Assembly (NCBI GenBank): GCA_003151315.1
Contig: PLXF01000198.1
Coordinates: 241 to 11,302, forward strand
Source of the DNA: Parachlamydiales bacterium
Lineage (GTDB): Bacteria; Chlamydiota; Chlamydiia; Chlamydiales; SM23-39
Length of the DNA: 11,062 nt
Reading direction: 5' to 3'
Shown: piece after piece, positions 1-5,983 of the stretch
Numbering within the stretch: position 1 is the first letter of the stretch
How the letters are laid out: each line of letters begins with the position of its first letter
Position numbers and translations under genes: made by a program
Notes under the pieces: generated by a model
The model's input: only the letters and a program-made list of their open reading frames with translations
Databases searched by the model: none
What the model was told of the DNA's origin: nothing

Positions 1-1
1 A

Positions 2-826
2 GTTTTAGCCTCTGTCGAGGAGTGTGACTATTTTCGGAAACAATATACCCCCCTTGTAGAAAAAAAAGCTCCCCTCCCCAAGCCGATCGTTAAAGAACCG
101 GCCACGCCACCTATCCCGGCGCTGCCAGCGCCTGAAGTAAAAATCGTTACACGGGCAGCTCGATTAGAATCTGGTCCTTCAAGGCCAGATGGCGAGGAAC
201 TCGCCGCCCCTTGCCGGAGCGGAGGAATTCCTTCTTTTCAAGAAGGAGTTCTTCATGCAGCGCCTCCGATTAAACCCGTAACTCCGGTTGAAAAAGCTCA
301 ATGGCAGTCAGCTCCGCAGTTCAGCTCGGCGCCCGAAAATTTTGAAGAGATGCGAAAAATTTGGAAAAAAATTGCCCCCTCGGCACCCATTTTAGAGGAG
401 ATTCCCGGGGATGAGACGGCTAAAAAAATAGCCACCCGCTGGAAAACAAATAACCAAACGGCCCCCATCTCCATCCTCTCCTTTTCCGAACCTCCCGAGC
501 AAAGGGCTCTCTTAGAACAGATCGCAAAAGCCATCGGCATCGTGTTCGGATCCGCTCGCATCGTCCAGGCGGAAACGATCGAAAAAGAAAAGCAGTGGGA
601 ATCGTTCCTCTCAGTTCCCCATCTAAAATATGTGATTGCCTGCGACTATTCTCTCTGGCAGCTTACAGGTCTTATGCAACATTACCGAGAAGCGCCAGGA
701 CAAGGGGTGAGGTTGCTTGGAGCAGTCCCCCTCTTCCTCCTTCCCGACCTATCGCTCTATCTCAAAGACCCTTTACTCAAGCGCTCCCTCTGGAAGGCCC
801 TATGTCAGAAACTCCCCTCTTCGTAG
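2..826 (+). CDS. 5'-truncated hypothetical protein, possible HolD (DNA polymerase III psi)-like C-terminal domain
   Basis: The frame is open from base 2 to a TAG stop at 824-826 (274 residues) and has no credible start before the Met at 350, so the true start lies upstream of the window. Roughly the first 100 visible residues are a low-complexity linker rich in Pro, Ala, Lys and Glu. The last ~125 residues look globular. They begin with a short hydrophobic strand (ISILSF), continue with a helical stretch (PPEQRALLEQIAKAIGI), and end with LPDLSLYLKDPLLKRSLWKA. That ending resembles the C-terminus of E. coli HolD as I recall it (a leucine-rich DL segment, then P, R and an ALW near the end) and the related uracil-DNA-glycosylase-like pattern P..K+..W..L. 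The gene overlaps priA by 25 bases, so the two are probably co-transcribed, and a replication role would fit. The coding call is firm; the HolD relation is a by-eye inference. Confidence 0.8.
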   Translation, partial: VLASVEECDYFRKQYTPLVEKKAPLPKPIVKEPATPPIPALPAPEVKIVTRAARLESGPSRPDGEELAAPCRSGGIPSFQEGVLHAAPPIKPVTPVEKAQWQSAPQFSSAPENFEEMRKIWKKIAPSAPILEEIPGDETAKKIATRWKTNNQTAPISILSFSEPPEQRALLEQIAKAIGIVFGSARIVQAETIEKEKQWESFLSVPHLKYVIACDYSLWQLTGLMQHYREAPGQGVRLLGAVPLFLLPDLSLYLKDPLLKRSLWKALCQKLPSS

Positions 827-3015
827 AGGTCCTCCTTGAAAACAGCTTAGCGAGACCGCTCGACTATTCAGTCCCTCCCCATTTAGCCTCTCGTATTCAG
901 GTGGGCGCACGCGTTGAAGTGCCGCTAAAAACCACCTTAAAACAGGGGACGATCGCGGCCATAAAAAAAAAGAGCGTCTATAAACAGGTCAGACCCATCC
1001 ACCGGCTAATTGTCCCTGAAGGGGCTTTGTCTGAGCCCTTATGGAATCTCGCCCAATGGATGTCCCGCTATTACGCTACTCCGCTGCAAAAAGTGTTGAA
1101 ATGTTTTGTCCCTCCCCACGTGCGTAAAGAGGTGAAACAAAAGCTAACCCAAACCGTTTCGCTCTTAATGACCCGCGAAGAGGCCTTTATTCAACTCGGG
1201 ATAAAGCCCTCCGCTATGCATGCCCAATTGATTGAAGCCCTCTCTTTGGCTAAAGGGCCCGTGACCGTTGCAGAGCTGATATCCCAATTAAAAATCTCTC
1301 GCAGCCCTCTCGAAACACTCGCCAAAAAAAAGATCCTTTTCCTCGACTCCACGCCGATGGCAGATTTAACTGAGGAGGAGTTTTTCCCCACCTATCCCAA
1401 ACAGCTCAACGCAGAACAGAGTACCTGTTTAGATGCCATCAAACGATCTCTCAATGAAAAAAAATTCGCTTCCCATCTGATCTACGGAATCACAGGGAGC
1501 GGTAAAACAGAAGTATATATGCAGGCGATTCAATATGCGCTCGAACAAAAACAAAGCGCTATCCTCCTCGTCCCTGAAATTGCCCTCACGTCACAGACAA
1601 TTGAGCGCCTGCGCGCCAGATTCCAACAAAAAATCGCCGTCCTCCACCATCAAAAAAGTCTAGGAGAGCGCAGTGCTGCCTGGGACAATCTTCTCAAAAA
1701 CCAGACACAAATCGTCGTGGGAGCCCGATCGGCTATTTTCGCTCCAGCCCAAAATCTTGGCCTTATTATCGTCGATGAAGAGCACGACAGCTCCTATAAG
1801 CAAAGCGATGAGCCCCCCTGCTATCATGGAAGAGACGTCGCTGTTATGCGAGCGCAGCTCGAAGGGGCCACCGTGATCCTTGGAAGTGCGACCCCCTCTC
1901 TCGAATCCTATACCAATGCTCAAAAAGGGAAATACCATCTAAGCATCCTCTCCTCTCGAGCCGCTTGCGCCCTTCTACCCCGAGTGCAGATCATCGACAT
2001 GAAAAACACCTATGAAAAGATGGGAGGATTCACCCACTTTTCCGAGGAGCTCATCGACGCGTTGAAAGAACGACTCGAAAAAGGGGAACAGGCCCTCTTT
2101 TTTCTCAATAAAAGGGGCTATCGACGGCAACAAATTTGCGCCACCTGTCGAGAAGCAATCAAATGTCCCCATTGCGATCTAGCCCTCACTTTCCACCTCT
2201 CCTCCAACCATCTCGCCTGCCATATGTGCAATTTCCAACGAGAGCAGCCCCGCGTTTGCCCCTCCTGTAAATCCACCGAGGCGCTTGAGTTCAAAGGATT
2301 CGGTACAGAGCACGTAGAAAGATCCCTTCACGCCCTATTCCCCTCCATCCGCACGTTGCGGATGGACAAAGACACAACACAGCGAAAAAACAGCCATGAA
2401 GAGCTATTTATGCAATTTCGGGCCCATAAAGCCGATGTCCTAATTGGCACCCAGATGATTGCGAAGGGATTCCATTTCCCCCTCGCGACGCTCGTCGGCG
2501 TTCTGCATGCCGACGGCGCGCTTCACATCCCCGATTTCCGCTCAGGCGAACAGGTATTTCAACTCATTACCCAAGTTGCAGGGAGAGCCGGCCGCGCTGA
2601 ACTTCCTGGAGAGGTGATTATCCAAACTTTCCTGCCCAATCACCCCATTATTTCGCACGCCGCCGCTCAAGACTACCCCTCTTTTTATGCGGCAGAGATT
2701 GAAGAGAGGAAAATGTTTGGTTACCCTCCTTTTTGCCGTCTAATCAAGATCCTTTTCACCGGTCCCGATGCCGCGGGCGTGCAACAAGCCGCAGGCCACA
2801 TTTGGCACCAAATCAAAGAGCGGAACATTCCTCAAGCGGAGATCCTCCCGATCCTCCCTGCAGGCCACCCGAAAATCAAAGATCTCTACCGATTCCAATG
2901 CATCATCAAAACAACAAGCTCGGTAGTCATCGATCAAATACTTCCCCTTCTACCTCCTTCCACCTCCGATTTAACGATCAAAGTCGATGTGGACCCGATC
3001 TCCACTTTCTTTTAG
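802..3015 (+). CDS. priA: Primosomal protein N', replication restart helicase PriA
   Basis: PriA is a 3'-to-5' superfamily 2 DNA helicase that recognises abandoned replication forks and reloads the replisome. The predicted protein has 737 residues; E. coli PriA has 732. Visible motifs are Walker A GITGSGKT at 229-236 (catalytic K235), DEEH at 325-328, GSATPS after it, GTQMIAKG at 549-556 and QVAGRAGR at 591-598. Between the helicase lobes lies the PriA-specific zinc module with all eight cysteines (446, 449, 455, 458, 473, 476, 486, 489). The residues before about 200 correspond to the 3'-end-binding and winged-helix DNA-binding regions. The frame is open upstream to 595, but the ATG at 802 gives a standard PriA N-terminus (SETPLFVEVLLENSLARPLDY) and has a GGAAGG ribosome-binding site at 792-797. 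The start lies inside the preceding gene, which suggests translational coupling. Confidence 0.97.
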   Translation: MSETPLFVEVLLENSLARPLDYSVPPHLASRIQVGARVEVPLKTTLKQGTIAAIKKKSVYKQVRPIHRLIVPEGALSEPLWNLAQWMSRYYATPLQKVLKCFVPPHVRKEVKQKLTQTVSLLMTREEAFIQLGIKPSAMHAQLIEALSLAKGPVTVAELISQLKISRSPLETLAKKKILFLDSTPMADLTEEEFFPTYPKQLNAEQSTCLDAIKRSLNEKKFASHLIYGITGSGKTEVYMQAIQYALEQKQSAILLVPEIALTSQTIERLRARFQQKIAVLHHQKSLGERSAAWDNLLKNQTQIVVGARSAIFAPAQNLGLIIVDEEHDSSYKQSDEPPCYHGRDVAVMRAQLEGATVILGSATPSLESYTNAQKGKYHLSILSSRAACALLPRVQIIDMKNTYEKMGGFTHFSEELIDALKERLEKGEQALFFLNKRGYRRQQICATCREAIKCPHCDLALTFHLSSNHLACHMCNFQREQPRVCPSCKSTEALEFKGFGTEHVERSLHALFPSIRTLRMDKDTTQRKNSHEELFMQFRAHKADVLIGTQMIAKGFHFPLATLVGVLHADGALHIPDFRSGEQVFQLITQVAGRAGRAELPGEVIIQTFLPNHPIISHAAAQDYPSFYAAEIEERKMFGYPPFCRLIKILFTGPDAAGVQQAAGHIWHQIKERNIPQAEILPILPAGHPKIKDLYRFQCIIKTTSSVVIDQILPLLPPSTSDLTIKVDVDPISTFF

Positions 3016-3048
3016 AACAAAAGCTCTATTTAAGGTAAACTTCCAACC

Positions 3049-3426
3049 ATGCTCTATATTCGCGCCCTTATTTTCCTCCTCTCGCTCCACCTCTCCTCCT
3101 GTTCCGTGATGATGGCCGCTTCCCAAAAAGGGGTGCCGATTGAACGGATCGAAAAGGCGGAACATAGAGATGATCTAATCGCGCTCGGAGGCGCTCTTAT
3201 CGAGACTAAACAGACAGAAGAGGGAGATACGGTCGAGGTGTTTTCCTTTCCCGTAAAAGGATCGGTAAGTCGGGCGCTTCTATACGGATTCCTCGACCTC
3301 GGAACCCTCTTCCTATGGGAACTCGCAGGAACCCCTATAGAAAGCTACATCAGCCAAGACAAACCTCTACTCATCCAAGCAACGCTCTATCCAGACGAGC
3401 AAATCCAGAAATTAGAGCTCTATTAA
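3049..3426 (+). CDS. Small predicted lipoprotein, function unknown
   Basis: This encodes 125 residues. The N-terminus is a short signal peptide: one Arg, a Leu/Ile-rich core, then the lipobox LSSC with the acceptor cysteine at residue 18. The mature protein would be about 107 residues, lipid-anchored at the outer face of the inner membrane or in the outer membrane. The mature part has an acidic/polar first half and the segment SRALLYGFLDLGTLFLWELAGTPIE (residues 73-97). A similar G..D..TL..WE..GTP.E pattern recurs in small hypothetical lipoproteins of many Gram-negative bacteria. This is recalled from memory, not looked up. The gene follows priA after 33 bases on the same strand and may be read from the priA transcript. 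The only ribosome-binding candidate is AAGG at 3032-3035, which is rather far from the ATG. No function can be assigned. Confidence 0.85.
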   Translation: MLYIRALIFLLSLHLSSCSVMMAASQKGVPIERIEKAEHRDDLIALGGALIETKQTEEGDTVEVFSFPVKGSVSRALLYGFLDLGTLFLWELAGTPIESYISQDKPLLIQATLYPDEQIQKLELY

Positions 3427-3444
3427 ACTGGACTTTTTCCAGTT
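3426..3444. terminator. Weak hairpin between convergent genes
   Basis: AACTGGA at 3426-3432 and TCCAGTT at 3438-3444 form a perfect 7-bp stem with a 5-base T-rich loop. The hairpin sits exactly where the lipoprotein gene and the antitoxin gene converge and overlaps the antitoxin stop codon. There is no U-tract on either side, so intrinsic termination is doubtful; it may only be a 3'-end stabilising structure. Confidence 0.3.
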
Positions 3445-3763
3445 AGAGAAAAAGGCGATAATCCGTATCGAAGAATGCAGCAAAACGTCTAGCCATTTCC
3501 TTTCCAATGGGTCGTTTTCCGTTTTCCATTTCAGAAATATGATGCTGGCTAATGCTAAGAGCTTCTGCCAGTTTTTTTTGTGTCACTCCCTCTTTATGCC
3601 GACTGCCTCGAAGCATAAGGCCCCCCTCAGAATATTTTTCTATTTCTTGCTGAAATGCTTCCCTCCAAGGAATAGAGGTTTCTTTAGATCTTATCGTAGC
3701 CCTTGGCTTGTGTTTTTTTTTGGTTTCCCGTTTAATACGGCGCGTTCTCGTGTGTACCGACAT
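3443..3763 (-). CDS. XRE/Cro-family HTH antitoxin (HigA-type) of a type II TA pair
   Basis: The 106-residue protein has a very basic N-terminal arm (residues 1-30, many Arg/Lys). Its C-terminal half is a helix-turn-helix domain of the HTH_3/XRE type (about 50-104). The recognition region reads TQKKLAEALSISQHHISEME followed by NGKRPIG, a textbook Cro/C1 pattern. The gene lies downstream of the toxin gene and overlaps it by 32 bases, the toxin-first order of HigBA-type modules. A good ribosome-binding site (GGAG, complement of 3771-3774) lies 7 bases before the ATG, inside the toxin gene, allowing strong independent translation of the antitoxin. The expected role is to bind and neutralise the upstream toxin and to repress the shared promoter through the palindrome at 4081-4101. 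The fold and context are clear; the pairing is inferred from overlap and family. Confidence 0.9.
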   Translation of the reverse strand: MSVHTRTRRIKRETKKKHKPRATIRSKETSIPWREAFQQEIEKYSEGGLMLRGSRHKEGVTQKKLAEALSISQHHISEMENGKRPIGKEMARRFAAFFDTDYRLFL

Positions 3764-4052
3764 AAAATATCTCCATAATTTGAATTTTCTTACTAATTAC
3801 CTGCCAACATACAACATAAGTAGGTCGCCCGTTTTTGATATGACAATGGTATGCATTTGGCGGAATTCTTTTATCCTTATCTAAAGAGCTAAAATGAGTC
3901 CAACTTTTTTGGATTGGACCTTTTCTTTCCAAATCCCCCAACAAACGAACTAAAATTTCTAGTACTTTTACCGGGAGTTTTTTCTTTTGCTTTAGTGCCG
4001 GTTGAGAAATCCGCACTTCCCAGTTTCTAGTAAGTTTCTCAGATTCAGCCAT
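3732..4052 (-). CDS. RelE/HigB-superfamily toxin (mRNA interferase-like)
   Basis: The 106-residue basic protein has the RelE/ParE toxin layout. An N-terminal strand and helix (WEVRISQPALKQKKKLP) is followed by an amphipathic helix around 26-42, and then by C-terminal beta strands with YHCHIKNGRPTYVVCW (68-83) and IMEIFYVGTHENAPY (92-106). The ending YVGTHE.APY is typical of the family often annotated as cytotoxic translational repressor of a RelE-type TA system. Such toxins cleave mRNA at the ribosome. The His and Arg residues in the 69-77 stretch and the terminal Tyr are plausible active-site residues, but the catalytic set cannot be assigned by eye. The ATG has only a weak ribosome-binding site (AGAGAA), unlike the antitoxin, which would favour antitoxin excess. 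The reading frame is intact. The region is AT-richer than its neighbours, consistent with acquisition by transfer. Confidence 0.88.
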   Translation of the reverse strand: MAESEKLTRNWEVRISQPALKQKKKLPVKVLEILVRLLGDLERKGPIQKSWTHFSSLDKDKRIPPNAYHCHIKNGRPTYVVCWQVISKKIQIMEIFYVGTHENAPY

Positions 4053-4066
4053 TCGCAGTTCTCTGG

Positions 4067-4107
4067 TAGTAACTATTACTATATACCAATTTTTGGTATA
4101 TTTTCAA
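4067..4107 (-). promoter_or_regulatory. TA-module promoter with embedded palindromic operator
   Basis: Read on the minus strand, a -35-like TTGAAA (complement of 4102-4107) is followed after 16 bases by a -10-like TATATA (4080-4085). The spacer is almost filled by a perfect inverted repeat: ATATACCAA at 4081-4089 and TTGGTATAT at 4093-4101, separated by TTT. A second perfect inverted repeat, TAGTAA/TTACTA (4067-4072 and 4076-4081, 3-base spacer), adjoins it towards the toxin start at 4052. A protein bound at the first palindrome would block RNA polymerase, as expected for autoregulation by the HTH antitoxin. The promoter assignment is by consensus only. Confidence 0.6.
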
Positions 4108-4155
4108 GGATTTTTTTCTAAACATCTCAGTATTAATAAGTTAGTTTTGTGATTC

Positions 4156-5574
4156 TTAAGAAGGGTATTTTTTCTTCCAGTCGAGTTGTTGTAGGCGCCC
4201 TTGCTCTGCGAACATCTCAGAACCGAAAATGCAGCGACATTTCTTCTCTTTAGCCAAGTGCAAAAGGGGCGTCCCATCTGGCTTATAGTTGATATCCATG
4301 ACAACGGTATCGCTTAAGAGATCTCCTGGCTGAATTGGTAGCTCTTCGGTTATCGGAATAGTATTCACCAGGATATCGTAAGGGTGAGCCCGCAACTCAT
4401 CGAGAGCATAGGCCTCACATCCCAAATCGCGAGCGATCCGCTCGGCGCGAGATGGCGTCCGATTAAATACGGCAACGGTAAGTCCTCTCATTTTCGCCTC
4501 TGCAGCGACCGCTCGAGCAGCGCCGCCAGCACCTAAAATCGCGATCCGTTTACCCGCCGCACGGCCACGCATTTCAATCGGATTTAGAGCGCCCGACGCA
4601 TCGGTATTCGTTCCAATTGTCTCTAAGCCTTGCACCGTAACCGTATTCACAGCTCCAATGACTGCAGCCTCGGGCTCGAGACGACTTAAATAGGGGATAA
4701 TAGCCTCTTTGAGAGGGCTCGTCACACTGAACCCGCCAAAGGGAAGTTTAGGAACCCAGGGAAAAAATTCGGGGAGTTCAGAAGCTGAGAGGCGAAACTT
4801 TAGATAAACCCCATTTTTCCTCTCTTCGTGAAAAATCTGGTTATGAAAAACTGGGCCTTGACTCTCCTCTACCGGATCGCCGAGCAGAGCAAAGATCTTC
4901 GTATTCCGATTTAAGCGAGAATAGTGGTAAAGCTCCTGGAGAGTGTCCACATCGTATTGGTAGAGGGCATCATTTAACTCTTTCAAAGAACAGTAATTAA
5001 AGATACTGCCCACAATCGGCCCCATGATACGAGACGGTCGCCCCTCCTTTCCCATAGAAATAGAAGCTAAGGGGATCTTATCTGCAGTCTCCCGCGTAAA
5101 AGCCATTAGGCGGATCATATCGAGTGTCGATTTTGCCATGCAGCAGATCTTGTAGATCGCAAAACGGGGATGGTGCATCGACTGCAACAGAGCTTCTAGG
5201 TTTTCGGGAGTTTTTCGAAAATCGTGGTGAGAGCCAATAAGAACGGTTCGCGGGTAGAGTTGCCCCATCCGCTCAATAAAAGCGCCGTCCGTATCGGTTT
5301 CGATATCTGCAAAAGGGGGTTCCAACGAAAGAGCCTCTTCGTAAAGGACCAGCCGCTCCTTTTCACTAATCTCTGCATGTCCTCCCTGCTCCTGTTTTCG
5401 GAATGTGAAAATAAAGGGGATAAAGATTTTAGAAACGAGGAGATCGAGTTTTTGCAAAGCCTTTCTGTCGAAATAATCGAGCCGAATTTCCACAGCATCG
5501 ACTTTCGATCCAAACTCCCCAATTTCCTGAAAAGCCTCTTCAACGGTCGGTCCTAAAATCACTCCAACAAGCAT
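4156..5574 (-). CDS. aroDE: Bifunctional 3-dehydroquinate dehydratase/shikimate dehydrogenase (AroDE fusion)
   Basis: The product (472 residues) catalyses two consecutive shikimate-pathway steps: 3-dehydroquinate to 3-dehydroshikimate, then NADPH reduction to shikimate. The N-terminal type I dehydratase domain (about 1-215) shows EIRLD at 29-33, HDF at 117-119 (general-base H117), YKI at 141-143 (Schiff-base K142) and a substrate-binding R182. The C-terminal AroE domain (about 226-470) shows LGDPVEES at 231-238, VTSPLK at 284-289 (K289), GAVNT at 307-311, NTD at 323-325 (D325), the nucleotide loop GAGGAAR at 348-354 and NRT at 371-373, which favours NADP. The second of the two shikimate-binding serines of E. 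coli AroE (S16) seems to be Gly240 here. The AroD-AroE fusion is characteristic of Chlamydiota. The ATG at 5574 lacks a clear Shine-Dalgarno sequence. No other aro gene is in the window. Confidence 0.95.
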   Translation of the reverse strand: MLVGVILGPTVEEAFQEIGEFGSKVDAVEIRLDYFDRKALQKLDLLVSKIFIPFIFTFRKQEQGGHAEISEKERLVLYEEALSLEPPFADIETDTDGAFIERMGQLYPRTVLIGSHHDFRKTPENLEALLQSMHHPRFAIYKICCMAKSTLDMIRLMAFTRETADKIPLASISMGKEGRPSRIMGPIVGSIFNYCSLKELNDALYQYDVDTLQELYHYSRLNRNTKIFALLGDPVEESQGPVFHNQIFHEERKNGVYLKFRLSASELPEFFPWVPKLPFGGFSVTSPLKEAIIPYLSRLEPEAAVIGAVNTVTVQGLETIGTNTDASGALNPIEMRGRAAGKRIAILGAGGAARAVAAEAKMRGLTVAVFNRTPSRAERIARDLGCEAYALDELRAHPYDILVNTIPITEELPIQPGDLLSDTVVMDINYKPDGTPLLHLAKEKKCRCIFGSEMFAEQGRLQQLDWKKKYPS

Positions 5575-5749
5575 GAAACTACATTAGAGGGTCTCTGGAT
5601 TTTTTAAAATATTTTCAGTAAACGAGCAGCTCGACTTTGTCTATTTTTCTGCCAGAGTTTTGCAATATTTCAATCCACAATCGCTCATAAATCGCGAAGG
5701 TAGGCTTGACGAGCCATTTTCACGATTTATGAGCGATTGTGGATCAAGA

Positions 5750-5754
5750 TATTA
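5750..5754. repeat. Target-site duplication TATTA, left copy
   Basis: TATTA immediately precedes the left terminus of element B, and an identical copy follows its right terminus at 5945-5949. Both copies belong to the sequence of element A; only one was present before the insertion, as shown by the gapless fit of the A arms when the other is removed. Confidence 0.8.
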
Positions 5755-5944
5755 GACCTCTTTCGAAACTTAGTGGTTACGAAAATTTAACGCAAAGACG
5801 CCAAGTCGCGGAGACGCAAAAATTTTTATAAATTATTGATGATTCTTTCTTTGCCATGGTTGAATGTAATTGTATTTCTTTGCGTCTTAGCGACTTGGCG
5901 CCTTTGCGTTAAATTTTCGTCACCGCTACGTTTCAAAAGAGGTC
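5755..5944. mobile_element. Element B: 190-bp MITE-like element inserted into element A
   Basis: The terminal inverted repeats are very long: 5755-5820 pairs with 5879-5944, 59 of 66 positions matching. The outermost bases are GACCTCTTT and its complement. The element is flanked by the 5-base direct repeat TATTA (5750-5754 and 5945-5949). Removing the element and one TATTA restores the arm of element A without a gap, which is strong internal evidence that B moved in by transposition and duplicated its target. The central 58 bases (5821-5878) are AT-rich and hold no gene, so B is non-autonomous and would need a transposase encoded elsewhere. The inverted-repeat divergence (7 of 66) suggests it is not very recent. 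The transposase family cannot be named from this window. Confidence 0.85.
5791..5822. repeat. Four tandem degenerate octamers in the arm of element B
   Basis: The inner part of the left arm is a tandem series with an 8-base period: CGCAAAGA, CGCCAAGT, CGCGGAGA and CGCAAAAA. The right arm, read on the minus strand (5877-5908), has the matching series CGCAAAGG, CGCCAAGT, CGCTAAGA and CGCAAAGA. CGC at the start of every unit is invariant. Similar CGCAAAG/CGCCAAG phrases are, from memory, widespread in intergenic DNA of unrelated bacteria. Confidence 0.7.
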
Positions 5945-5949
5945 TATTA
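5945..5949. repeat. Target-site duplication TATTA, right copy
   Basis: This is the second copy of the 5-base duplication flanking element B. It also forms bases 34-38 of the element A arm counted from the outer end, pairing with 5663-5667 in the left arm. Confidence 0.8.
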
Positions 5950-5983
5950 CAAAACTCTGACAGAAAAATAGACAAAGTCGAGG

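Larger units (their letters stand above)
5630..5982. repeat. Element A: long palindromic element, split by element B
   Basis: This fills most of the gene-free stretch between aroDE and lysS. The left arm is 5630-5694 (65 bases). The right arm is in two blocks, 5723-5749 and 5945-5982, because another element interrupts it. If 5750-5944 is removed, the right arm becomes a continuous 65 bases that is the gapless reverse complement of the left arm at 60 of 65 positions. The 22-base stretch 5673-5694 against 5723-5744 is perfect. The 28-base loop (5695-5722) contains its own small stem GGCT/AGCC (5703-5706 and 5712-5715). The ancestral element would be 158 bp and fold into one hairpin. There is no ORF, and I see no target duplication at its outer ends. 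It could be a MITE-like or REP-like repeat. It ends one base from the lysS stop codon, so its RNA hairpin could terminate or stabilise the lysS transcript. Confidence 0.85.

Noticed and set aside
595..801. Upstream extension of the priA frame with an ATG at 595
   Set aside because: The extra 69 residues lie wholly inside the preceding gene, do not resemble PriA, and the ATG at 802 has a ribosome-binding site and gives the normal family length.
1660..1938. Minus-strand ORFs opposite priA and similar ones opposite other genes
   Set aside because: They are antisense to well-supported genes, have no ribosome-binding sites and encode low-complexity or unpatterned products.
5575..5629. aroDE promoter and a target duplication of element A in its left flank
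   Set aside because: No -35/-10 pair with acceptable spacing stands out, and the bases flanking 5630 and 5982 share no convincing direct repeat.
5673..5908. Repeated units at spaced intervals suggesting a small CRISPR array
   Set aside because: The repeats are inverted, not direct, differ in length, and are fully explained by two nested palindromic elements; no cas genes.
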